Shown here: piece by piece, positions 14,293 through 20,838 of the stretch | How the letters are laid out: each line of letters begins with the position of its first letter | Numbering within the stretch: the first letter of the stretch is position 1 | Assembly: GCA_036734545.1 (NCBI GenBank) | Contig: DAIMYJ010000053.1 | Location: forward strand, 1-20,838 | Direction: 5' to 3' | DNA from: UBA7236 sp036734545 | GTDB lineage: Bacteria > Bacteroidota > Bacteroidia > Chitinophagales > BACL12 | DNA: 20,838 nucleotides | Position numbers and translations under genes: made by a program | The notes under the pieces: generated by a model | Database searches by the model: none | Seen by the model: only the letters and a program-made list of their open reading frames with translations | Told to the model about the DNA's origin: nothing

Positions 14293-15138
14293 TCAGGGAT
14301 TGCAGATATCGCAATACATCGGATCTTCAGCAGGTTGAAGTCCGGCCGGGATCACTTTTTCCTGGTGTCCGCAGCGTTTGCATTGATAAATGTGGGCGGC
14401 TACGCTTTTGGTAGGTGTGCCGCACCAGCCGCAGGGCAGACCGCTGATCGCCTCGGTGATGCTGAAGCCCGGTGTCGTGCAAACCGGACAGGTATTCAGC
14501 ATTTTTTGCGCCAGTTGGCGGGCCGCCTTTTCGATGGAGCGCATGCGAGTGGGATTCATCATGGCCCGCATATCGGTCTCAACGAATGCCTGTCCGTAGG
14601 TGCTGCGCAGGGTTTTATACACGGATCGCAACTGCTCTGCGTCGCGAATGCCTTTAGTTATACTCTGCCGGTCTGTCCGACTGCGGCGCAGTATCAGCGC
14701 GTGCTCCGGAAACCCGACGCGTTCGGCGAACTGCATCAGTCCGGGCAGACTGTGTACTTCCTGTGCGGCAAAGTTGGTGTCGGTGGTGAGGTCGCGGGTC
14801 ACGATCTCCAGGTCCTGTTTGGTGTCTAAACACATCAGGAGTTCATCGCCGGCAGGGAGAAAATGGGCGGAGGGGTGTGGACCGAACGAGCCCTCACTGG
14901 CCACGGCGAGATCGCAGCCGTACATCGTCATGGCCAGTTGGCATTTTTTTCTGACGGTAGACAGGGCATCTCCCTCGCGCTCGATCTCACCGGTAAAGGT
15001 GCCCAGTATATCTGTATCCAGATCTGCAGCAACGATACAGCGCACACCGAGCTCCTTTTCCAGTACCGGTGCGATCACGGATTCTTTTCCGTGTTTGGTA
15101 GCTATGAGCAATGTTCTTCCGCTGAATGCCGATGCCAT
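14293..15138 (-). CDS. Conserved protein with four CxxC motifs (DUF6671-like)
   Basis: A 281-aa cytosolic protein of unknown function. The N-terminal about 200 residues are alpha/beta in character (TLLIATKHGKE, then FGPHPSAHFLP near residue 85) and resemble the family I recall as DUF6671; this naming is from memory. The C-terminal 65 residues carry four CxxC pairs at 217/220, 236/239, 253/256 and 276/279, enough for two zinc-ribbon sites. It is the last gene of a short minus-strand run, 8 bp after the 92-aa gene. A hairpin terminator follows. Confidence 0.75.
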   Translation of the reverse strand: MASAFSGRTLLIATKHGKESVIAPVLEKELGVRCIVAADLDTDILGTFTGEIEREGDALSTVRKKCQLAMTMYGCDLAVASEGSFGPHPSAHFLPAGDELLMCLDTKQDLEIVTRDLTTDTNFAAQEVHSLPGLMQFAERVGFPEHALILRRSRTDRQSITKGIRDAEQLRSVYKTLRSTYGQAFVETDMRAMMNPTRMRSIEKAARQLAQKMLNTCPVCTTPGFSITEAISGLPCGWCGTPTKSVAAHIYQCKRCGHQEKVIPAGLQPAEDPMYCDICNP

Positions 15139-15146
15139 GATGCAGG

Positions 15147-15425
15147 TCAGTTTTCCAGACGCAGATGTACGGTAGAATAGATGTTCACTTTTTTTCCTTC
15201 TTCGGAAGCGCTGCGTATCATCTGCAGGACGCGTTCTTTTTCAGCGCTCAGTTCCTGTACTTTATTCCAAGCCTGAGCATCAGGATTTCCATTACGCACC
15301 TCGGCGCTCAGGTTTTGTATCTTGTAAAAATTGATCTCGTGATCAAGGAGGTCCATCAGGATCTCTTTCGCTTCCTGCGGTGTGTAAACGCCTTCGATCA
15401 GTTTGGTGGATTGGAGCATGTGCAT
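15147..15425 (-). CDS. Small helical hypothetical protein
   Basis: A 92-aa protein, not recognised. The sequence is almost entirely helix-forming and charged (PQEAKEILMDLLDHEINFYKIQ, then VQELSAEKERVLQMIRSASEEGKKVNIY) and suggests a two-helix coiled coil. It has no signal or membrane segment. ATG 15425 is 5 bp downstream of the previous gene's stop, and a second ATG at 15419 is equally possible. Tight spacing on both sides (5 and 8 bp) supports it as a real gene in the run. Confidence 0.7.
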   Translation of the reverse strand: MHMLQSTKLIEGVYTPQEAKEILMDLLDHEINFYKIQNLSAEVRNGNPDAQAWNKVQELSAEKERVLQMIRSASEEGKKVNIYSTVHLRLEN

Positions 15426-15430
15426 ATTGG

Positions 15431-15667
15431 TCAGGATTTGTTTTTTTGTGAAGACATAGTTGAAGAGAATAAAGCAAAGCCGATGATGGCCATGGCCACG
15501 CTGAACTGTCTGGTCAGCGCATCCTGTGTGTTAAGGGCCATCACAATGAATCCGATGCTGCCGGTCAGGCACATCAGAGAAAGAAGTTGTGCCGGCATGG
15601 CATTGTGTTGGGCTTTGGTGTGCCCGGGTCTTTTGTTTTCGGCGATGTGTTTTGCTGTTTGGTTCAT
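15431..15667 (-). CDS. Small inner-membrane protein
   Basis: A 78-aa protein with two predicted membrane segments (LLSLMCLTGSIGFIVMAL and FSVAMAIIGFALFSSTM), separated by a short polar turn, with a charged N terminus and a KNKS end. The function is not recognised. The open frame extends to 15763, but that would start within a hairpin and add a low-quality leader, so ATG 15667 is preferred. It is the first gene of the three-gene run ending at 14293. Confidence 0.65.
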   Translation of the reverse strand: MNQTAKHIAENKRPGHTKAQHNAMPAQLLSLMCLTGSIGFIVMALNTQDALTRQFSVAMAIIGFALFSSTMSSQKNKS

Positions 15668-15728
15668 AAGCGTTTTAATAATGATGGGTAGTTCGGTGTT
15701 TGATCTGATCTTTTGGTGGCACACACCG

Positions 15729-15753
15729 CCGGCACGGCCTCTCACCGTGCCGG
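15729..15753. terminator. Hairpin after isocitrate dehydrogenase
   Basis: CCGGCACGG (15729-15737) and CCGTGCCGG (15745-15753) form a perfect 9-bp stem around a 7-base loop. It lies 86 bases past the icd stop and 62 bases before the small membrane gene. There is no T run on the minus strand, so it may be a weak terminator or an RNA-stabilising stem. Confidence 0.5.
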
Positions 15754-15838
15754 GGTGGTGCACTGAGCGGTCAACTCCTAACTTTTTTACAGGTCATTCG
15801 CATGATCAGTTTCTGCGTTCCCGCTGTTTCTTTTCGGA

Positions 15839-17275
15839 TCATTGTCCCTGTCCCAGCGAATAAGCCGGCTTGCCATCGAAGGCGTACAGGTTTTCCGTTT
15901 TTATCGTGTCGATGTTCTTCTGCATGGCTTCCGACAGCAGTCGAACAATGTAATCCTTGGATAACTCACCGCCGTTATCGGGTTTGAATCGGCAGCGCCA
16001 GTGGTCGGTGCAGAAGGTTTCGCTGAATCCTTCGGGCCACACCTTGATGCCGCGGTTGGTGATCATGCTTAACTGCACTTCCTGTGTATTCAGCTGTTGC
16101 ATGATGGAGGCCAGTTCTTCCGGATCCTCACCGGGCCAGTGTACGAATATGTCGAGACCTACCAGTTGTTTTTGCTTCGGTTGGCGGCGTGTGTATTTCG
16201 GCAGTTGGATGGCCACATTCTTTTCGTAGGTGACCGGGTTCAGCTGTGCCGGTTTTTGTCCGAGGCGGGCGATCACGGCTTCCGCAAATCCGCGTGTGCC
16301 TACTTTTTGTTTGCTCACACCTTCTTTATAGATGTCGTAGGTGTGGATGCCATCCTCTATGGTCTTCAACCAGGCGTTTTGCACTTTTTCCGCTACATCG
16401 CCCTGGCCGATATGGTTGAGCATCATGATCGCTCCCTGCAATAAGCCTGAGGGATTGGCCATATCCTGGCCCGCGCGGCGCGGAGCTGATCCGTGGATCG
16501 CTTCGAACATGGCGCATTCGGTGCCGATGTTGGCAGAACCTGCCAGTCCAACAGAACCGGCGATCTGTGCGGCTACATCAGAAAGAACATCGCCATACAG
16601 GTTCGGCATCACGATCACGTCGAAGGCTTCGGGCGTGTCGGCCATTTTGGCTGCGCCGATGTCGATGATCCAGTGTTCATTTTCAATGTCCGGATATTCT
16701 TTGGCGATCTCTTCGAATACGGCGTGAAAGAGACCGTCGGTTTGCTTCATGATGTTGTCCTTGGTGAAGCAGGTCACTTTTTTGCGGCCATACTGACGTG
16801 CATATTCAAATGCGTAGCGTACGATCTTTTCACAGCCCGGTCTGCTGATCAGCTTCAGGCACTGTACCACTTCATCTGTTTGCTGATGTTCGATACCGGC
16901 ATACAGGTCTTCCTCATTCTCACGCACGATGACCACATCCATTTTGGGATGCTTGGTCGAAACGAAGGGATGGAGGCTCACACAGGGGCGGATGTTGGCG
17001 AACAGGCCCAGGAATTTGCGTGTGGTGACATTCAAACTTTTGTATCCGCCACCCTGTGGTGTGGTGATGGGTGCTTTCAGGAATACCTTGTTGCGGCGGA
17101 TGATGTCCCAGGATTCTTTGGCGATACCGGAGGTGTTTCCCGACAGGTATACTTTTTCACCCACTTCGATCTCATCGATCTCGATCCGTGCGCCGGCTGC
17201 CAGGATGATGGACAATGTGGCGTCCATGATCTCGGGTCCTATGCCGTCGCCCTTTGCAATGGTAATTCTTGTCAT
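15839..17275 (-). CDS. icd: NADP-type isocitrate dehydrogenase
   Basis: Decarboxylates isocitrate to 2-oxoglutarate in the TCA cycle. The protein is 478 aa, the longer Thermus-type form with a C-terminal extension of about 130 residues after the dehydrogenase core. Features seen: AKGDGIGPEIMDAT at the N terminus; the substrate loop NVTTRKFLGLFANIRP near residue 82; VRENEEDLYAGIEH near 117; TKDNIMKQTDGLF near 171; the metal-binding aspartates in NLYGDVLSDVAAQIAG (about 225-240); and HGSAPRRAGQDMANP at 261-275, whose arginines favour NADP. The frame is open to 17326, but ATG 17275 (MTRITIAKGDG) is the family start. The gene is divergent from lysR, so the regulator may act on it. Confidence 0.93.
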   Translation of the reverse strand: MTRITIAKGDGIGPEIMDATLSIILAAGARIEIDEIEVGEKVYLSGNTSGIAKESWDIIRRNKVFLKAPITTPQGGGYKSLNVTTRKFLGLFANIRPCVSLHPFVSTKHPKMDVVIVRENEEDLYAGIEHQQTDEVVQCLKLISRPGCEKIVRYAFEYARQYGRKKVTCFTKDNIMKQTDGLFHAVFEEIAKEYPDIENEHWIIDIGAAKMADTPEAFDVIVMPNLYGDVLSDVAAQIAGSVGLAGSANIGTECAMFEAIHGSAPRRAGQDMANPSGLLQGAIMMLNHIGQGDVAEKVQNAWLKTIEDGIHTYDIYKEGVSKQKVGTRGFAEAVIARLGQKPAQLNPVTYEKNVAIQLPKYTRRQPKQKQLVGLDIFVHWPGEDPEELASIMQQLNTQEVQLSMITNRGIKVWPEGFSETFCTDHWRCRFKPDNGGELSKDYIVRLLSEAMQKNIDTIKTENLYAFDGKPAYSLGQGQ

Positions 17276-17313
17276 TGGTTGCTGTTGTTTGATGTTTATG
17301 ACGCAAAGGTGCA

Positions 17314-17345
17314 TTGACTTGTTCATATTGTTTTATTTAACTTTG
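17314..17345 (+). promoter_or_regulatory. Promoter for the LysR gene
   Basis: TTG at 17314-17316, then 21 bases, then TAACTTTG at 17338-17345, an exact -7 box. Both elements and the spacing fit the Bacteroidota consensus, and the ATG follows 24 bases after the -7 box. It is the best promoter in the window. Confidence 0.6.
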
Positions 17346-17351
17346 CAATAT
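17325..17351. promoter_or_regulatory. Candidate LysR operator (inverted repeat)
   Basis: ATATTG (17325-17330) and CAATAT (17346-17351) form an inverted repeat with a 15-base spacer. The spacer contains the -7 box of the lysR promoter. A site around its own promoter fits autorepression, which is common in LysR regulators, and the same 94-bp intergenic region also serves icd. Confidence 0.35.
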
Positions 17352-17369
17352 AAACCATAAATAAAACTT

Positions 17370-18293
17370 ATGAACTATACCTTGCATCAGCTACAGATAT
17401 TCCTTCGGATCGTGCAGTCACAGAGCATTACAAAGGCTGCGGAAGAGTTGCATTTGACCCAGCCGGCAGTGTCGATCCAGCTCAAAAATTTTCAGTCGCA
17501 GTTCGACATCCCCCTCACCGAAGTGATCAACAAACGGCTCTACATCACCGATTTCGGCAAGGAGATCGCCCGCGCTTCAGAGAACATCCTGAATGAGGCC
17601 TATGCCATGAACTACCGCACCATGGCCTATAAAGGACAGTTGTCGGGGCGGTTGAAGATATCGGTCGTGTCAACAGGTAAATATGTGATACCCTATTTTC
17701 TTTCCTCCTTTCTGAAAAAGAACGCAGAGGTGGAGTTGCAGCTGGATGTGACCAACAAGTCGCAGGTCATGCAGAATCTGGAGAACAACGAAGTGGATTT
17801 TTCGCTGGTATCGGTGATGCCGGAGAAGATGAAACTGCAAAAAATTGAATTGATGCAAAACAAGCTGTATCTCGTGGGGAGCCCGGATGCGGCGGTGCCA
17901 AAGGGGGCGGTCACCAAAAAATTCCTGGAGCAGGTGCCGCTGATCTATCGCGAAAAGGGTTCAGCTACGCGCACAGCTATGGAGCAATACATCACCCGGC
18001 ACGACCTCAACGTGCGCAAAAAGATCGAGCTCACCTCCAATGAGGCCGTAAAACAGGCCGTGATGGCCGGTTTGGGGTTTTCTATTGTGCCCCTGATAGG
18101 TATACGTAACGAGTTGACGAACAATCAGATGCAGATCATCCCCCTGCGGGGTCTCCCCATCCGCTCTACCTGGAATCTGGTGTGGTTGGCCGAAAAGAAG
18201 CTTTCCCCTGTTGCCAAAGCCTATGCGGAGCACATCAGGAAGGAAAAAGACGTGGTGGTAAAGGAGAAATTCAGCTGGTTTGAAGGATACTAA
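17370..18293 (+). CDS. LysR family transcriptional regulator
   Basis: A DNA-binding regulator of 307 aa, the normal LysR length. The N-terminal winged helix-turn-helix is clear (ITKAAEELHLTQPAVSIQL, about residues 20-38). A two-lobe effector domain follows from about 90, with GRLKISVVSTGKYVIPYF and the later GLGFSIVPLIG segment. It is transcribed divergently from icd across a 94-bp region, the classical LysR arrangement, so icd is the first target to consider. The effector is unknown. It is followed by a hairpin shared with the tRNA on the other strand. Confidence 0.94.
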   Translation: MNYTLHQLQIFLRIVQSQSITKAAEELHLTQPAVSIQLKNFQSQFDIPLTEVINKRLYITDFGKEIARASENILNEAYAMNYRTMAYKGQLSGRLKISVVSTGKYVIPYFLSSFLKKNAEVELQLDVTNKSQVMQNLENNEVDFSLVSVMPEKMKLQKIELMQNKLYLVGSPDAAVPKGAVTKKFLEQVPLIYREKGSATRTAMEQYITRHDLNVRKKIELTSNEAVKQAVMAGLGFSIVPLIGIRNELTNNQMQIIPLRGLPIRSTWNLVWLAEKKLSPVAKAYAEHIRKEKDVVVKEKFSWFEGY

Positions 18294-18308
18294 TGCCGGC
18301 CGGATCGG

Positions 18309-18338
18309 TGATGGGGCACGATATTGTGCGCCCCATCA
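18309..18338. terminator. Bidirectional hairpin between lysR and the tRNA
   Basis: TGATGGGGC (18309-18317) pairs with GCCCCATCA (18330-18338), a 9-bp stem around a 12-base loop that can close further. It starts 16 bases after the lysR stop and ends 3 bases past the mature tRNA 3' end, so it can end transcription from both sides. Confidence 0.6.
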
Positions 18339-18340
18339 GG

Positions 18341-18414
18341 TGGGCCCACCTGGATTCGAACCAGACACCTACTGATTATGAGTCAGTTGCTCTAACCGAA
18401 TGAGCTATAGGCCC
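18341..18414 (-). tRNA. tRNA with CAU anticodon (Met or Ile2)
   Basis: A 74-nt cloverleaf on the minus strand. The acceptor stem is GGGCCTA/TGGGCCC with one wobble, the D stem GCTC/GAGC, and the anticodon stem ACTGA/TCAGT around the loop CTCATAA. The T stem is TCTGG/CCAGG around TTCGAAT, and the discriminator base is A. The anticodon is CAU. This is either elongator tRNA-Met or the lysidine-modified tRNA-Ile2; initiator tRNA is unlikely because the acceptor stem is fully paired. CCA is not encoded (the DNA continues CCT). A TATCTTTG box at 18427-18434 upstream fits a promoter -7 element. Confidence 0.95.
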
Positions 18415-18723
18415 GCTGTGCGGTTGCAAAGATAATACATGGCACCCTTTCCGTTGCCGTCGGGCTGCCACAGCCTTTCGGAACACAGTTATACGTATCA
18501 GTAAAAATCTGCATTAACACCCGAGCTTGTGACACCACAAGTGTCGACATTAAGGCGATTTGATTAGCCGAAATCCTTATTTAATATTATTCAAGCCTGA
18601 AAAAAAACGAGGTAAATGTGACATATTAAACAAAACTCTATCTCAGTCGTTATCGTATATCGCTGTAAAATTGCGCCCATTACATTACCTGTAACGCACA
18701 TTTAAATTTAAATCAAACTGCTT
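18415..18723. other. Intergenic region, AT-rich leader
   Basis: 309 bp between the tRNA 5' end and the MopE-like gene. Contents: the tRNA promoter box TATCTTTG on the minus strand (18427-18434); two mutually exclusive small hairpins at 18526-18545; the 8-bp palindrome ATACGTAT at 18491-18498; and an imperfect plus-strand -7 box TAAAATTG at 18666-18673, 50 bases before the ATG. I see no coding frame. Confidence 0.6.
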
Positions 18724-20562
18724 ATGAAAAAAATCTACTTGGTACTAACCCTTGCGTTAGTGTGCGTGTTTTCTGAATCGAAAGCACAATTGTATGCTTA
18801 TCTCGAAGATCCTACGGGAGCATACGCCGGAATTTCTCCTAACATGACCGCCACCAACCTGAACCGTTACAACGGTTTGCTGGAAGACCCTGCCTGCGGT
18901 TTCGGATTCAGCTCAAACAAACACACCACCTCCGGATACACCAATGGTCGTCCGGGCGTTCAATTTACCCTCACACCGGATGCCGGCTTTGAGATCACCG
19001 TTACCTCCATCTCCGTGGATGTACGCCGCAACCCGAAGGGCCCTGCTCTGTGGCGTATCGCTTATTCTACCGATGGCGGCGCTACCTGGACCAACAATGG
19101 CACCGACATCTCTGTGGCCAGCAGCGGTTGCTTCACTAACACGGAAGTGAGCTGGGATGTGGATGACTTCACCTCCAATACTCCGGTGATCATCCGTATC
19201 ATCGGCCACACGGCATTCAGTTCGCTCAATGGCATATCAACTCTCCGGAATATTGATGTACAGGGAACCGTTCAGTTCACTGATGCCGACGGCGACGGAT
19301 TCACTTCCGACATGGATTGTAACGATGCCGATGCCACCATTTATCCCGGTGCAACCGAGATCTGCAACGGCATAGATGAGAACTGTAACGGTTTCGTGGA
19401 TGAAGGCGCAGGCGACACCTGGTACGCGGATGCCGATGGCGACGGATTCGGTGATGCCGCTATGGCTGAAGTGGCCTGTGCCGCTCCTGCCGGTTATGTG
19501 GCAGATAACACCGACTGTAATGATGCCGATGCTGCCGTTAATCCCGGCGCTGCAGAAGTTTGCAACGAAGTGGATGACGATTGCAACGGTACCATCGACG
19601 ATGGCCTTACCCTGTTTGAATATTTCATCGATGCGGATGGCGACGGTTTTGGTAATCCGTCCGAATCCATCCTCACCTGCTTCGCCGCACCGGAAGGTTT
19701 TGCCGACAACGGCAACGATTGCAACGATGCGAATGCCGATATCAACCCGGCTGCATCAGAGATCTGTAATGCTATTGACGACAACTGCGATGGTTTTGTA
19801 GATGAAGGTATTGACCTCTCCATCGCCATCAACCCGACAGGAGATATCATTCTCTGTAAGCCGGATGAAGTGACCCTGGAGGCTACAGCTGGATTTACCA
19901 GCTATCAGTGGTATAAGAACGGCAGTCCGCTGGCCGGCGCTACCACCGCTACTTACACCACGAACAAACCTGCATATTATCAGGTGGAAGGCTTTACCGG
20001 AACCTGTACTTCAGGTCTCTCTGCCGTGCAGGCAGTAGCCGTAGTGGAAAGCCCGAATGCCAATATCAGCACGCCTGATGGTAACAACCTCTGCGTGGTG
20101 AACCCCGCCCTGATCAAAGCCAGCTTTGGCGACCTCAATACCTATATATGGTACAAGAACGGCGTGGAGATCGCCGGTGCTACTACTTTCCAGTATGAGG
20201 CAACAGAAACCGGTGACTACTACTGCGTGATCACCAACGAGAATAACTGTACCCGTACTACCGCCACCATCACGATCATCAACGAATGTCGCGAAGGTCT
20301 GGCAGAAGCATCTATGCTGGTGTATCCTAACCCCGCACAGTCGGTATTGAATATCGCAATGAGCGGACTCACTGCTGAAGTGGCTACCATCAGCCTTACC
20401 GATATCACCGGCCGCATGGTGTATACCATCGCAGAAGGTGTGGTAAGTGGATCCATCAACACAGCGATCGCTCTTGATGAGGCGATCGTGAACGGTGTTT
20501 ACATGCTCCAGGTAGTGGCCGGCGACGTTCAAATGAACCGCCAGTGCATTATCGCACGCTAA
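18724..20562 (+). CDS. Secreted multidomain protein with MopE-like repeats and T9SS tail
   Basis: A 612-aa exported protein of unknown role, probably structural or adhesive at the cell surface. The signal peptide ends ESKAQ. Residues about 23-185 form a beta-sandwich-like domain. Three MopE-like repeats follow (about 187-228, 235-293, 302-361). Each has DADGDGF, DCND, a Pro-Gly/Pro-Ala-Ala turn with ExCN, and D(E/D)(N/D)C(N/D)G. Acidic DxDGDG loops suggest calcium binding and the paired cysteines suggest disulfides. Two Ig-like domains come next (about 366-443 with YQWYKNGSPLAGA, 446-520 with YIWYKNGVEIAGA); their near-identical cores suggest duplication. The last about 80 residues (MLVYPNPAQSVLNIA to CIIAR) are a T9SS type A sorting domain. 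It is monocistronic and ends with a strong terminator. Confidence 0.88.
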   Translation: MKKIYLVLTLALVCVFSESKAQLYAYLEDPTGAYAGISPNMTATNLNRYNGLLEDPACGFGFSSNKHTTSGYTNGRPGVQFTLTPDAGFEITVTSISVDVRRNPKGPALWRIAYSTDGGATWTNNGTDISVASSGCFTNTEVSWDVDDFTSNTPVIIRIIGHTAFSSLNGISTLRNIDVQGTVQFTDADGDGFTSDMDCNDADATIYPGATEICNGIDENCNGFVDEGAGDTWYADADGDGFGDAAMAEVACAAPAGYVADNTDCNDADAAVNPGAAEVCNEVDDDCNGTIDDGLTLFEYFIDADGDGFGNPSESILTCFAAPEGFADNGNDCNDANADINPAASEICNAIDDNCDGFVDEGIDLSIAINPTGDIILCKPDEVTLEATAGFTSYQWYKNGSPLAGATTATYTTNKPAYYQVEGFTGTCTSGLSAVQAVAVVESPNANISTPDGNNLCVVNPALIKASFGDLNTYIWYKNGVEIAGATTFQYEATETGDYYCVITNENNCTRTTATITIINECREGLAEASMLVYPNPAQSVLNIAMSGLTAEVATISLTDITGRMVYTIAEGVVSGSINTAIALDEAIVNGVYMLQVVAGDVQMNRQCIIAR

Positions 20563-20584
20563 TAAGTCTTTACATAACATCACT

Positions 20585-20615
20585 CCGAAGGCCACCGCAC
20601 ACCGGTGGCCTTCGG
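20585..20615 (+). terminator. Intrinsic terminator of the MopE-like gene
   Basis: CCGAAGGCCACCG (20585-20597) and CGGTGGCCTTCGG (20603-20615) form a perfect 13-bp stem with a 5-base loop, followed by CATTT. It starts 22 bases after the stop codon. Confidence 0.85.
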
Positions 20616-20621
20616 CATTTA

Positions 20622-20658
20622 ATGAATGGATGAGAAATGAGTAATGAGAGGATGATAG
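20622..20658. repeat. Degenerate ATGAGNA heptamer array
   Basis: ATG recurs at 20622, 20626, 20630, 20637, 20644 and 20652. The middle copies (ATGAGAA, ATGAGTA, ATGAGAG) are 7 bases apart and the outer ones are out of register. It is the same family as the array at the end of malQ, and begins 6 bases after the terminator. Confidence 0.7.
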
Positions 20659-20683
20659 TCACCACATACCTGCTCATCTTGCA

Positions 20684-20711
20684 GTATCGAGTATCAAGTA
20701 TCGGGTATCGA
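20684..20711. repeat. Heptamer tandem repeat (GTATCGA)x4
   Basis: Four units in exact 7-base register: GTATCGA, GTATCAA, GTATCGG, GTATCGA. It is a third heptamer sequence, without the TGA of the other two families on the plus strand. It lies in non-coding DNA. Confidence 0.93.
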
Positions 20712-20752
20712 GACTGATGCAGAAAATATTCTTGTTTAGAATCGCAATACCT

Positions 20753-20786
20753 CCTCCTCCATCCCGAGTACTCGGGATGGGGGAGG
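20753..20786. repeat. Long palindrome
   Basis: The core CATCCCGAGTACTCGGGATG (20760-20779) is a perfect 20-bp palindrome. Pairing continues outward to 20753 and 20786 with one T-G wobble, giving 34 bp. A second small stem, GTCC/GGAC, and an AGGCC/GGCCT pair follow to about 20812, then a G-rich stretch. The layout is like a dispersed REP-type element or a strong terminator for a gene outside the window. Confidence 0.8.
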
Positions 20787-20838
20787 CCGGTCCGTAGGAC
20801 TCCCTTGGGCCTTTGGAGGGGGGGGCGGACGCACAATG

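Noticed and set aside
16493..17317. Plus-strand open frame of 274 codons opposite icd
   Set aside because: The icd protein is complete with all motifs. The antisense product looks like composition only.
18337..18352. Perfect 16-bp palindrome CAGGTGGGCCCACCTG at the tRNA 3' end, as a phage or island attachment site
   Set aside because: It is mostly the tRNA acceptor and T stem with four outside bases matching. No integrase, direct repeat of the tRNA end or foreign genes are seen.
18724..20562. Possible start of a biosynthetic or toxin system from the cysteine-rich repeats
   Set aside because: The cysteine pattern is that of MopE-like metal-binding repeats, and no partner genes are adjacent.

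Overview
The window looks like a chromosomal piece of a Bacteroidota genome, plausibly of the Chitinophagales/Sphingobacteriales type. The signs are: three proteins ending in type IX secretion (T9SS) sorting domains, several exact TAnnTTTG promoter boxes typical of the phylum, no clear Shine-Dalgarno sequences, and intermediate GC. The genus cannot be fixed from sequence alone. A run of 100 Ns (3878-3977) shows that this is a scaffolded draft assembly.

Layout. (1) 1-3830, minus strand: two exported GH13 alpha-glucan hydrolases, 19 bp apart, with a promoter box against the assembly gap. (2) 3878-4500: the gap, then a small GxxExxY (PD-(D/E)XK-like) gene enclosed by a 32-bp inverted repeat. (3) 4658-9995: a divergent pair made of a secreted esterase with a starch-binding-like domain (minus) and a secreted GH13 amylase (plus). 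The amylase is followed 1 bp later by a GapN-type aldehyde dehydrogenase. (4) 10061-11551: malQ with its own promoter. (5) 11647-14173, minus: a two-gene M16 peptidase operon (catalytic and non-catalytic subunits). (6) 14293-15667, minus: three small or poorly known genes. (7) 15839-18293: an NADP-type isocitrate dehydrogenase divergent from a LysR regulator. (8) 18341-18414: a tRNA with CAU anticodon. (9) 18724-20562: a secreted protein with MopE-like repeats, Ig-like domains and a T9SS tail. (10) 20563-20838: a terminator and a repeat-dense spacer.

How the genes work together. Regions 1, 3 and 4 read as an alpha-glucan (starch/glycogen/maltodextrin) module without SusC/SusD in view. Cell-surface or secreted enzymes with T9SS tails start the attack, periplasmic GH13 enzymes cut the oligosaccharides, cytosolic MalQ rearranges them, and GapN takes triose phosphate to 3-phosphoglycerate with NADPH. 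The rest is housekeeping.

The most unusual signal is a set of 7-bp tandem repeats of three different sequences. In three separate genes the natural TGA stop codon lies inside such an array, and in malQ the array encodes the last residues of the protein. Two of the repeat units contain the start/stop overlap ATGA or GTGA. Because 7 is not a multiple of 3, three copies place a stop in all three frames. The other item to pursue is the inverted-repeat-bounded GxxExxY gene beside the assembly gap.
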